DNA of 64,000 nucleotides, taken from assembly GCA_963807775.1 (NCBI GenBank), contig CAWECY010000003.1:434001-498000 (forward strand), read 5' to 3'. This DNA is from Bog-473 sp963807775 (GTDB taxonomy: Bacteria; Actinomycetota; Acidimicrobiia; Acidimicrobiales; RAAP-2). Shown here piece after piece: positions 1-8,600 of the stretch (its first letter is position 1; each line of letters begins with the position of its first letter). The position numbers were made by a program, and so were the translations under genes. The notes under the pieces were generated by a model. It saw only the letters and a program-made list of their open reading frames with translations. It was not told the DNA's origin and ran no database searches.

Positions 1-16
1 CGCCCTGCTCCTCCTG

Positions 17-505
17 TCAGCGCAAGCGGAGCTTGAAGCCGACGTGCGAGGGGACGAAGCCGAGGCGCTCGTAGAAGCGGTGGGCGTCCTCCCGGGCCGC
101 GTTCGAGGTGAGCTGGACCCGATAGCAGCCCAGGGCACGAGCCCGCTCGACGGCGTGGTTGAGGAGGGCGGCACCCACTCCCCTTCCCCGCTGGTCGGGG
201 TGCACGTGCATGGTCTCGATCTCGGCACAGCGGCCCCCCCGGGACTGCAGGTGGCGGAACACGATCAGCTGGCAGACGCCGACGACCCGGCCGTTGTCCT
301 CGGCCACCAGGAGGGCGCCGTCGCCGCGGTCGACCTCGCTCAGGGCCTCGCGGTACGGAGCGAGATCGCCTGGATCCTCGTCGGGCACGTGCCCACCGGG
401 GGGCGGACCCAGCAGGAGCAGACCGACCACCCGCTCCAGATCGGCCTCGGTGGCGCGACGGATCACCAGGCCCTCGGGAGGATTGGCCGCACTCACGGCC
501 GCCAT
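17..505 (-). CDS. GNAT-family N-acetyltransferase
   Basis: A 162-residue single-domain GNAT protein that should move an acetyl group from acetyl-CoA to an unknown amine. The acetyl-CoA loop is visible as HPDQRGRGVGAALL around residues 102-115, and the C-terminal FYERLGF motif (about 144-150) is typical. The chosen start, MAAVSAANPP, gives a normal GNAT length. The same frame runs open far upstream, but that stretch belongs to the frameshifted NuoF-like gene. It is the last gene of the redox operon, 14 bases after the ferredoxin stop. The substrate cannot be read from the sequence. Confidence 0.88.
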   Translation of the reverse strand: MAAVSAANPPEGLVIRRATEADLERVVGLLLLGPPPGGHVPDEDPGDLAPYREALSEVDRGDGALLVAEDNGRVVGVCQLIVFRHLQSRGGRCAEIETMHVHPDQRGRGVGAALLNHAVERARALGCYRVQLTSNAAREDAHRFYERLGFVPSHVGFKLRLR

Positions 506-519
506 TGTGACCGGCCTGC

Positions 520-735
520 TCAGTGAGCGCCCTTGCGCTCCCGCAGCGTGATGGCCCGCCGAGGGCAGTCTCGGGCCGCCCGCTTGGCCGCGTCGACCAG
601 CTCCGGTGGGAGCGGCCGGCCGTCGACGATGGGATAACCCCACTCGTCGAGCGAGATGGCCTCGGGCAGCAACTCGGCGCAGTAGCCGTAGGCGTCGCAC
701 GCGACGGGATCGATGAGGATGCGCAGCACGGTCAT
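520..735 (-). CDS. Small [3Fe-4S]-type ferredoxin
   Basis: A 71-residue ferredoxin with the pattern DPVACDAYGYC (Cys13 and Cys19) and a distal CP motif at RDCPRRAI (about Cys57). This three-cysteine arrangement is that of actinobacterial 3Fe-4S or degenerate 4Fe-4S ferredoxins that often serve P450s or oxidoreductases. The LDEWGYPIV stretch matches the usual LDxxGxPxV linker. Its start lies at the end of the NuoF-like gene, so it is probably the electron acceptor or donor of that flavoprotein. The length is normal and the gene appears intact, unlike its upstream neighbours. Confidence 0.87.
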   Translation of the reverse strand: MTVLRILIDPVACDAYGYCAELLPEAISLDEWGYPIVDGRPLPPELVDAAKRAARDCPRRAITLRERKGAH

Positions 736-739
736 GCCC

Positions 740-2021
740 TCCCGGCGAGTTCGGGGAACCGGAGCGGGAGGGCCGGTTCCAGTGCGGGCAGGCGTCGCCG
801 CGGGCGTGCGCGCCGACGTCGTCCGCGAAGACGGCGAGAGCACTGCGCACCAGGTTGACGGCACCGTCGGGGTGGCGGCAGGCACCGCGCCCGTCCACCT
901 GGGTCAGCCGGCGGTCCAGTCGCCCCAGGAGTCCGGGATCGGCCTGGCCGCGGGCGAGGCGCGCCATGTCGTCAGCGATGGCCGGCAGGCCGTAGACGCA
1001 CGGCCCGCACTGGCCGGAGCTCTGTTGGGCCAGGTAGTGCGCGATGCGAGCTGTCTCGGTGACGCCGCAGGCGTCCGATCCGAGGACGACCACGACGCCC
1101 ACGCCTGCGGTGGCGCCGACGGCGCGCAATGAAAGCGATGCGTAGGGCGTGGCGAAATGGTGCGGGCCGACCCAGGCCCCGCCGTAGCCACCGACGAGGA
1201 GCGCCTGCGGTGAACCCACCGACCGTCGCGCGACGGGCGATGTCGAGCAGAGGTGTGCCGCGGTCCACTTCGACCACACCCGGGTGCTCCACCGCCCCCG
1301 AAATGGTGACGAGGGAGGTGCCGGGGTCCTCGAGCGGGCCGTGGGCGCGGAAGGCATCGGGACCGGTACGGGCGATCATGGCCACGTGGGCCAGCGTCTC
1401 GGCGTTGTGCACCAGCGCGGCCTGACGCCCGATGCGCAGGGGAATCCCCTTGTCGGGCCGGAACGATCGGGAGGGAGCGGCCGCTCTCCACCCAGGTGGC
1501 CAGTGCCGACTCCTCCCCGGCACGAAGCGGTCCGGCGGGCGGACCAACACCTCGGGCACGGGCGACTGACCGGAGCCGGCGCGCTCGACCATGGCCCGCT
1601 CCACGGCCAAGGCGACCTGCCGGCGGCCCTCGGGGACGCACACGGTCACCCGGCGTGCGCCGCTGGCTGCGGCGAGCAGCTGGGCGCCGTCGAGCACGAG
1701 GTGGGGGGAGCGGATCAGCAGCAGCTTGTCCTTGTCGCTGGCGGGCTCGCCCTCCATGGCGTTGACCACGACCGTCCCACCGCCGGCGGCGTGCGCCACG
1801 GCCAGCTTGATGGCGGCCGGGAACCCGGCGCCGCCGCGTCCGGCCAGCCCCGACGCCTCGAGCGCGGCGACGAACGCCTCGCGCCAGGAGCGACGGCCGG
1901 CTCCGGAGGCGGGGAGAGGCACCGGACCGAGGCTGGCCACGTGGTCGGCCAGGTCGGTCGGGTGCCCGAGGATGCGATAGCCGACCGCCGTGGGCAGAGT
2001 CTCGCTCACGCTAGGCACCAT
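740..2021 (-). CDS. NuoF-like NADH-binding flavoprotein (frameshifted)
   Basis: Related to the 51-kDa NADH-oxidising subunit of complex I and NADH-dependent hydrogenases. The FMN/NADH region shows GRGGAGFPAAIKL and VVVNAMEGEPASDKDK; then come an SLBB-like stretch (ISGAVEHPGVVEVDRGTPL) and the 4Fe-4S motif SSGQCGPC near the C-terminus. These pieces lie in three frames: breaks are near 1535, 1475 and 1215. All the family blocks are present in order, so single-base errors are likelier than decay. The start MVPSVSETLP at 2021 overlaps the end of the ferric-reductase-like gene. The 3' end is approximate because no stop appears in frame before the ferredoxin start. Confidence 0.8.
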
Positions 2022-2639
2022 GGGAGCCTGCCCGGCCTCGTGGCGGGGTGAGCGCCAGGTGCTTCGGCGAAGGTGCCGGGAGGGAGCTGTGCGCGGTGCG
2101 CGCCGAGGCCTGCTGCGCCGCCTGCCGCAGCCGCCACGCCAGCGCGACGCCCACCGCGGCGACGCAGAGTGCTCCGAGCGCGATGACCCAGGCCTCGGCG
2201 CGAGTCGGTGCCCATGCCGAAGGTGTGGGCCAGCGCCACCGGCCAGCTGAGGTAGGCCAGCCAGTGCAGGGCGCGCCAGGTCCCGGGCCGCATGCGCGAG
2301 CGGAAGAGTGAGCTCACGAAGACCGCCAGCATGAGGTCGAGGGCGACGGTGCCGACGCCCACCCAGAAGCGGCTGTAGCCGGAGGTGAAGGGGACGATCG
2401 ACGGCGGCCCATCCGATGTTGACGTAGGTATCGAGCACGCTGGTCAGCACGTGGATGGCGAGGAACACGACCGCGATGATGGAGATGCGCCGGTGCATCT
2501 CCTGCTGGGCGAACCCGGGCCAGTTGCGGGCCCGGGCCCGGGTGGTGGTGGTGAGGCCGAGCACCATGGTGAGGGTCAGGAGGACGAGGGCCATGATGCC
2601 GCTGGCCCGGGTGGCGTACCACAGCGTGGTCGAGTTCAC
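2011..2639 (-). CDS. Ferric-reductase-like heme membrane protein (frameshifted)
   Basis: A membrane protein of roughly 210 residues with five to six hydrophobic helices and histidines suited to heme b (QQEMHRR, AIHVL, ALHWLAYL, ALAHTFG). The GTG start at 2639 gives VNSTTLWYATRASG, the usual first helix of ferric reductase-like transmembrane proteins. Frame changes near 2395 and 2203 are needed to read through; after the second, a last helix AEAWVIALGALCVAAVGVAL and a tail end at TAG 2011-2013. It would carry electrons across the membrane from the NuoF-like/ferredoxin proteins. The start overlaps the apbE stop, and the end overlaps the nuoF-like start. Confidence 0.8.
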
Positions 2640-3591
2640 ACTGGTCCCCCTCCGGGCCAGCCGTTGAGGTAGAAGACGCGGCCGTCGCACACGGACCAGG
2701 CGGGCGGCGACTGACCCAGGGCGAGCCAGAAGATCGAGGGCCTGCTCGCCCCACACGATGGCGGCCGTCGTCGCCAGGTTGGCCTCGACGCAGACGGCGC
2801 CGGTGGCCGAGACCAGTGACCAGTGGGGCTCGACGCAGTCACCCGTGCGTGGGTCGACGATGTGGTGGACCCGCCGTCGCCGAGGTGGTCCAGGTGCGGG
2901 CGGCGACGGCCGAGCTGGCGAGGCCGCCCGCATCGGATGGCCACGACCTGGTCGATCTGGTCGGCCGGGGTCGAGGACTCCGGGGCGATGCCGACCGCCC
3001 AGCCGCCCTCGGGGGCCGGCCCGGCCACGGCGACGTCACCGCCCAGGCTGACCAGCACACCGCCGCCGACGACCTGGGCGATGCGCGCCGCGGCCCGGTC
3101 GGCGGCGAAGGCCTTGGCGGTCGAGCCGAGATCGAGCCGGACACCCTGGGGGATACGCACGGTGCGGTGCGCGGGATCGAGCTGGACGTGCGCGTAGCCG
3201 GCGACCGCGACCCAGGGCGCGGGGCGGCACCGGCGGCCGGCGCAGCACCTCCGCGAGGTCGGCGTCGTAGCCGAGGGCGGCCACGGCGTTGCCGACCGTC
3301 GGGTCGACGGCGCCCCCGGTGCGCCTGGCCACGTCGCACGCCACCTCGAGCGCCTCGAAGAGCAACGGCGCTGACCACCACGGGGCGGCCGGCGTGGGCA
3401 TGCAGCATCTGCAGCTCGGAGTCGTCGCGGAACCGGCTGCAGGCGAGGTCGATCGTCCTCGAGCTGGCCGGCGAGGACGCATTCGGCCGCACCGGCCAGG
3501 GCGGCATCTTGCACCACGACCGTGGCCGTGGTGCCGATGGCGCGGAACGAGCGCGCCGTCAGCGTCGAGGCCCGGGTGGTCGGCGGTCGCC
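2636..3591 (-). CDS. apbE: FAD:protein FMN transferase, ApbE family (frameshifted)
   Basis: ApbE proteins attach FMN covalently to a threonine of target flavoproteins outside the membrane. The family marks are all present: FRAIGTTATVVV near the start, SRFRDDSELQMLHAH, the Mg/FAD region LDLGSTAKAFAADRAA, GGGVLVSLGGDVAVAG and the hallmark HHIVDPRTG. They are spread over three frames with at least four breaks (about 3465, 3365, 3235, 2920-2880). The stop TGA at 2636-2638 overlaps the GTG of the next gene. The true start is unclear: the frame is closed by a TGA just upstream of the FRAIG block. Neighbours suggest it matures a flavoprotein of the redox operon. Confidence 0.78.
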
Positions 3592-3592
3592 G

Positions 3593-3941
3593 TCAACTTG
3601 AGGTGCCCCCCGAGGTGACGACGGGACTGGACGAGCTGGGCTGGGCGCCGACGAACTGTTCGAGACCGCTCGTCGTCGTGGTGGTGTCGGAGGTCGAGCC
3701 GGACCGGCGCGGTCCCGGTCGTGCCCGTGGTGCCCGAGGACGACGTCGACGAGCGTGCGAATTCGAGCCGTCGGAGGTCTTGGGCGGGCTGCTCGAGCCG
3801 GGGTGCTCCTCGGCCACGACCACGCCAATGAGCGCGGTCAGCCCCGTGGCGCCGAGGACGGCGGCACGGGTCAGGCGGCGGACCTGCGACTGCGCCTGCT
3901 CCCGGCTCTTCGGGTGTGCTCGGTTCGGTGGGGAGTGCCAT
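3593..3941 (-). CDS. Small Ser/Thr-rich membrane-anchored protein (uncertain frame)
   Basis: A short protein with one hydrophobic segment (AAVLGATGLTALIGVVVA) followed by an acidic, then Ser/Thr/Pro-rich tail ending QPSSSSPVVTSGG. The ATG at 3941 (MALPTEPSTP) lies in a different frame from the membrane segment, so at least one indel is likely. The alternative start in the membrane-segment frame is further upstream. It is the first gene of the redox operon and is followed directly by apbE, so an extracytoplasmic anchor is plausible. No family is recognised. About 180 bases separate it from the divergent phosphotriesterase-like gene and must hold both promoters. Confidence 0.45.
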
Positions 3942-4119
3942 CGGGATCGGAACCTCTGCTCGCGGACGGCCCTCATCCGACCATGCTCGTATCGACTCAA
4001 TCGCAGGCCCGCTGTGGGCCTGCTGTGACATTGTGCCGTACTGCGGCCGCCTCGGATCGTCGACCACCGCTACCATCGGCCGGCGCCGGACCCGGCGGAA
4101 CGGGCGGCAAGGGGAGGTG

Positions 4120-5093
4120 ATGTCCCAGGTCAACACCGTGCGGGGGCCCATCGACGGTGGCGCGGCTCGGTGCCACCCTCATGCACGAGCACATCTTCGT
4201 GCTCAGCCCCGAGATCGAGAAGACGGCCGACGAGTGGGACGAGTCGGCCCAGCGGGCGCGGGCGGTGGCCAAGCTGCGCGAGCTCAAGCAGCACGGCATC
4301 GACACGCTGGTCGACCTCACCGTCGTCGGGCCTGGGCCGCTACATCCCGCGGGTGGCCGCCATCGCGGCGAGGTGCCCGAGATCAACGTGGTCGTGGCGA
4401 CGGGCGTCTACACCTACAACGAGGTGCCCGATGTACTTCCACTTCCGGGGACCGGGCACCGTTCTGGGCGGGCCCGAGCCGATGGTGGACCTCTTCGTCC
4501 GGGAGATCACCGAGGGCATCGGCGACACCGGGGTGCGCGCCGGCATCCTCAAGTGCGCCACCGACCGCCCGGGCCTCACCCCCGGGGTCGAGCGCGTCCT
4601 GCGCGCGGTGGCCCAGGCCCACCGCGCCACGGGCGTGCCGATCACCACCCACACGCCGACGCCGCCCGAGCCCTGGGGCCTCGAGCAGCAGCGGGTCTTC
4701 GCCGAGGAAGGAGTCGACCTGACCCGGGTGGTGATCGGCCACAGCGGTGGCACGGTCAACACGGACTACCACCTGGCGCTGATCGAGGACGGCTCGTTCC
4801 TCGGCTTCGATCACTTCGGCTTGCCCGGGATCACGCTGGAGGAGCGGGTCGACGCCGTGGCGTGGCTGTGCGAGCGCGGCTACGCCGAACGCATCGTGCT
4901 CTCCCACGACGCCATGTGCTTCGTGGACTGGTTCCCCCGCTCCGTCATGGACGCGTCGAAGACCTGGCGCTGGACCTACATCGCCGAGGAGGTGCTGCCC
5001 GCGATGCGGGGCCGCGGCATCAGCGACGCCGACATCACCACGATGCTGGTGGACAACCCGCGCACGATCCTCGAGGGCGGGGCCCCGTACTGA
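4120..5093 (+). CDS. Phosphotriesterase-family metal hydrolase (frameshifted)
   Basis: A binuclear-metal amidohydrolase-fold enzyme of the phosphotriesterase/lactonase family. Seen in order are TLMHEHIF (HxH), AGILKCATD with the lysine that is normally carboxylated, PITTHTPTP, VVIGHSGG and VLSHDAMC, the last three supplying metal ligands. Start ATG 4120 is preceded by GGGGAGG. Reading through needs frame changes near 4157, 4335, 4375 and 4433 that cancel one another, which points to sequencing error. The C-terminus DNPRTILEGGAPY is normal. It leads a plus-strand operon with acyl-CoA synthetase and enoyl-CoA hydratase genes, so a lactone or ester opened before CoA activation is a reasonable guess. 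Confidence 0.82.
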
Positions 5094-5112
5094 GCCGAAG
5101 CCGCACTCGGCC

Positions 5113-6615
5113 GTGACCTTGCTGCAGACCGAGCTGCTGGCGCACCTGGCCCGGGAGTTCCCCGACGAGGTGGCCTGGCGGAACCTGGCCGACGGCGACC
5201 GAGCTCACGCTGCGACGGTGGCACCGCCGGTCCAACCGCCTGGCCCGGGGGCTGGCCGAGCACGGCGTGCGACCGGGTGACCGGGTGGCGCTGGTGATCG
5301 GCGACGAGGAGCCGCTCGAGTGGCTCGTCTCGTACATGGCGGTCCACAAGGCCGGGGCGTGGCCGTGCCGCTGCTGGCCCGGCTCGGACCCGGCGAGCTG
5401 GCGCGTGATCCTGGGGCACGCGGGCGCCGGGGATCGTGCTGTGCAGCGAGGGCGGACGACCGGTGCTGTCGGCGGCGCCGCTCGTCGTCACGACCAGGGC
5501 GAGGGCGGGGGCGCCGGGCCTGGACGGTCTCTTCTCCGACGACGAGTCCGACCTGCCGAACGGCCCGTCGGCCCGACGACGTGGCCGACATCATGTACAC
5601 CTCGGGCACCACCGGCGAGCCCAAAGGGGTGGACGGTGCGCCACGGCGGGCTGTCCTCGACCGACCGCGTCCCGTCGGCCTGGCTCGGCCTCGGCTTCCT
5701 CTCCTCGTCGCCCTTCGCCACCACCAGCGGGTCGCTGCTCGTCTGCGGGCCGCTGCGCGGGGGCATGAGCGGATGGTTCCTGCCGCGGTTCGACCCGGAC
5801 CGCTGGCTCGCCGTCGTGGCAGCGGAGCGGCCGGTGGCGGCCTTCCTGGTGCCGGCCATGGTGGAGCTGATCGTGGCCCGACCCCGGTTCGAGACGGCCG
5901 ACCTGTCCAGCCTGGCCGTCGTCACCATCGGCAGCGCGCCCATCGCCACGGCCACGCTGCGGCGCTTCGGGGCCGGCCTGCCCTCGGCCGAGGTGCTCTG
6001 CGGCTACGGCATGACCGAGTTCGGCGCGGTGACCGCCATGCCCGATGGGCGACGGTGGGCGACACCTGGGGTCGGTCGGCGTCCCGCTGCCCGGGGTCGA
6101 GGTCCGCATCGTGGACCCCGACGGCGCGACGTCCCGCCGGGCGACGTCGGGCCAGGTGGCCATCGGCGGGACGCGGCTGCGGCGCGCCTATCACGAGGAT
6201 CAGGCCGCCACGGCCCGTACCTGGGTAGACGGCTGGCTGCTCAGCGGCGACCTGGGCTCCGTCGACGACGACGGCTACCTCTGGATCGTGGGGCGGCAGA
6301 AGGAGATGGTCATCCGCGGCGGCCACAACGTCGTGCCGGGCGAGGTCGAGGCGGCGCTCTTCGAGCACCGACGCCGTGTTGGAGGCCGCGGTCGCGGGGG
6401 TGCCCCACCAGGTGCTGGGCGAGGACGTAGCCGCCTGGGTGGTCCTGCGCCGGCCCGTGCCGACCGAACAGCTGCGCGCCTTCCTGCTGGACCGCCTGGC
6501 CGACTACAAGGTGCCGCGCCGCATTACCGTGGTCGACGCCCTGCCGCGCAACGAGAGCGGCAAGGTGCGCAAGTCCGAGCTGGTGGCGCAGACCGAACCG
6601 AGGAGCGGCACGTGA
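5113..6615 (+). CDS. AMP-dependent acyl-CoA synthetase (frameshifted)
   Basis: An adenylate-forming ligase that would activate a carboxylic acid with ATP and CoA. Motifs: MYTSGTTGEPKGV (A3 P-loop), LCGYGMTEFG (A5), DGWLLSGDLGSVDDDGYL (A7), GRQKEMVIRGG (A8) and the C-terminal NESGKVRK lysine (A10). It starts with GTG 5113 (VTLLQTELL) and has a normal length of about 500 residues once eight or so breaks are repaired (near 5195, 5360, 5432, 5572, 5632, 6046, 6072, 6370). Most breaks look like one duplicated C or G. Its TGA overlaps the GTG of the enoyl-CoA hydratase gene, so the two are coupled. Confidence 0.84.
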
Positions 6616-7446
6616 CGACGGGGTACACCACGCTGACGGTGGAACAGATCGGGCGCGTCCGTCGCCTGACCCTGAACCGGCCCGACCAGCACAACCCGCT
6701 CACACCGCGCTGCGTCCGCGAGATCCTGCGGGCAGTGGAGGAGGCGGAGGCCGACCGGGCGACCAGCGTGCTCGTCATCCGCAGCACCGGGCGCTCGTTC
6801 TCGTCGGGCTACGGCTTCATCGCCGAGGACACCGACCCCGGGGACTTCGCGCCGCACGAGTCCATTGAGGGCGACGTGACGGCCATGCTGGCGCTGGCGT
6901 CGGGCTGGGGCCGGGTGTGGGACTGCGCCATCCCGGTCATCGCCCAGGTGCAGGGCAACTGCTTGGCCGGCGGGACGGACCTGGCCCTGCACTGCGACCT
7001 GGTGGTGGCGGCCGAGGACGCCCGCATCGGCTTCCCGCCGGTGCGCTCCATGGGCGTGCCCCCGACCAACATGTGGCTGTACCACCTGGGTCCGCAGTGG
7101 ACCAAGCGGCTGCTCTTCACGGGCGACACCATTTCGGGGCGCGGGCCGAGGAGGTCGGCCTGGTGGTGGCCACCGCACCGCCCGACGCGCTCGACGAGGT
7201 CGTGCTCGGCCTGGCTCAGCGCATGGCCCTGATCGGGCGGGACCTGCTGGTGGCGAACAAGCGGGTAGTGAACACCGGCATCGAGCTGATGGGACGGTCG
7301 CAGCTACAACGCTTCGCCGCGCTCAACGACGCCGTGGGCCACCGGGCTCCGGAGTCGCTTGCCTTTTCCGAGCGCATCGCCGAGGTGGGGCTGCGCCAGG
7401 CCGTGGGCGGGAGCGGTTCGATGCCCCGTTCGACTCCGGCGACTGA
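6612..7446 (+). CDS. Enoyl-CoA hydratase/isomerase family protein (frameshifted)
   Basis: Crotonase-fold protein. The N-terminus reads VRRLTLNRPDQHNPLTP, the oxyanion-hole regions are RSTGRSFSSGYGF and QVQGNCLAGGTDLALHCDLVVA, and a second half continues with AEEVGLVVATAP. Breaks near 7137 and 7410 are needed; with them the protein ends RFDAPFDSGD at TGA 7444-7446, right against the stop of the convergent gene. It probably acts on the CoA ester made by the preceding synthetase. The usual Glu of the second catalytic motif is not obvious (FPPVRSMGVPP), so hydratase activity is not assured. Confidence 0.82.
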
Positions 7447-7926
7447 CTACACGTCGGTCAGTGAGGTCTCGGTGATCCCGAGCACGTGCAGCGTCCGGCC
7501 GAGCCCGAGGAAGGCCGACACGCACACGGTCAGGTCGAAGACCTCGGGATCGGTGAACGTGCCGCGCAGCCGCTCCATGAACGCGTCGTCGATGCTGGTG
7601 TGGTCCAGGGCGAAGCGCTCGGCGAACTCCACCGCCAGGCGCTCCTGCTCGGAGAGCAGGCCTTCGTCGTCCGATCCGACGCTTCCGTAGAAGTCCTCGT
7701 CGAGCCCCTGCGCCCGCACGGTGTCGGCCCGGAAGGCCAGGCAGACCGTGCACTCGTTCAGCTGGGCGATGCGCATCCGGGCCGCCTCGCGGACGCGCAC
7801 CGGGAGGATGCTCTTGTTGTAGGCGGCGTCGACCAGGCGGGTGGCGGCCCGACCAAGCTCGGGCTGGAGCGACCAGATCTGCACGGCGTCGCCGCCCTCG
7901 CCCGGCGGGATGTCGAGACGGGCCAT
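7447..7926 (-). CDS. Carboxymuconolactone decarboxylase/AhpD-like protein
   Basis: An intact 159-residue alpha-helical protein of the CMD/AhpD family. The redox-type motif LNECTVCLAFR (CxxC near residues 63-66) is characteristic of AhpD-like alkylhydroperoxidase adaptors, and the C-terminal part (FDLTVCVSAFLGLGRTLHVLG) fits. Such proteins reduce peroxides or peroxiredoxins through a thiol relay; a few are decarboxylases. It is convergent with the enoyl-CoA hydratase gene, the two stops touching, and divergent from the YceI-like gene. Confidence 0.85.
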   Translation of the reverse strand: MARLDIPPGEGGDAVQIWSLQPELGRAATRLVDAAYNKSILPVRVREAARMRIAQLNECTVCLAFRADTVRAQGLDEDFYGSVGSDDEGLLSEQERLAVEFAERFALDHTSIDDAFMERLRGTFTDPEVFDLTVCVSAFLGLGRTLHVLGITETSLTDV

Positions 7927-8012
7927 CAGCGGACTTTATGCCAGTATGCGGGACTTGGCGACGGAGGTTCCCGAACAACCGATGCCGGTGCCGGTGCGAA
8001 CGGAAGGCAGCC

Positions 8013-8525
8013 ATGGCTCGCTACACGCTTGATTCGGTGCGCTCGTGCGTCTGGGTCAGCGGACGCTCGAACCTGCACCCGATCAACACCGAGACGCGCG
8101 GGATCACGGGGTGGTTCGAAGCCACGGCCCGTGACGACGGATCGCTCGATCTCGACCAGCCGGTCTCGGGTGAGCTCCAGCTGGAGGTGGAGCGGCTGAC
8201 CTCGGGCAACTCGCTCTACGACCGCGAGCTGCGCCGCCGCATTGATGCCCGGCGCTACCCGACGATTAGTGGGCGGGTGGTACGGGTGGAGGCGGCGGGT
8301 GCGCATCCGCAGTACGTGATGACCGGGGACATCGCCTTCCACGGCAAGACGCTCACCTTCACGCACGCCATGGACATCGTGCTCTCCGCCAACGGCGTGG
8401 TCCTGTCCGGCCAGGACGACTTCGACATCCGGGAGTTCGGGATGAAGCCGCCCAGCATGCTCATGGTGCGGGTGTACCCGGAGGTCAACGTGCGCGTCGA
8501 GCTGCACGCCACGCCGGACCGGTAG
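8013..8525 (+). CDS. YceI-like lipid-binding family protein
   Basis: A 170-residue lipocalin-like beta-barrel protein. The pattern RYTLDSVRSCVWVSGRSNLHPINT, then GITGWFEA, and the central DARRYPTISGRVVRVE resemble YceI/polyisoprenoid-binding domains, although there is no signal peptide. The ATG at 8013 is preferred over an upstream start because GGAAGG lies at 8002-8007 and the upstream part is unlike any domain. Role unknown; the family binds long-chain isoprenoids or amphiphiles. Confidence 0.75.
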   Translation: MARYTLDSVRSCVWVSGRSNLHPINTETRGITGWFEATARDDGSLDLDQPVSGELQLEVERLTSGNSLYDRELRRRIDARRYPTISGRVVRVEAAGAHPQYVMTGDIAFHGKTLTFTHAMDIVLSANGVVLSGQDDFDIREFGMKPPSMLMVRVYPEVNVRVELHATPDR

Positions 8526-8600
8526 GAGACGGGTTGGAGCCGGCCGGCTCCGATGCACCCGGATGCTGAGGGCTCAGCCCATCGGGACTGTCTGCCTACG

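Noticed and set aside
17..1357. A single 446-residue protein
   Set aside because: It is the GNAT gene joined by an open frame to part of the frameshifted NuoF-like gene.
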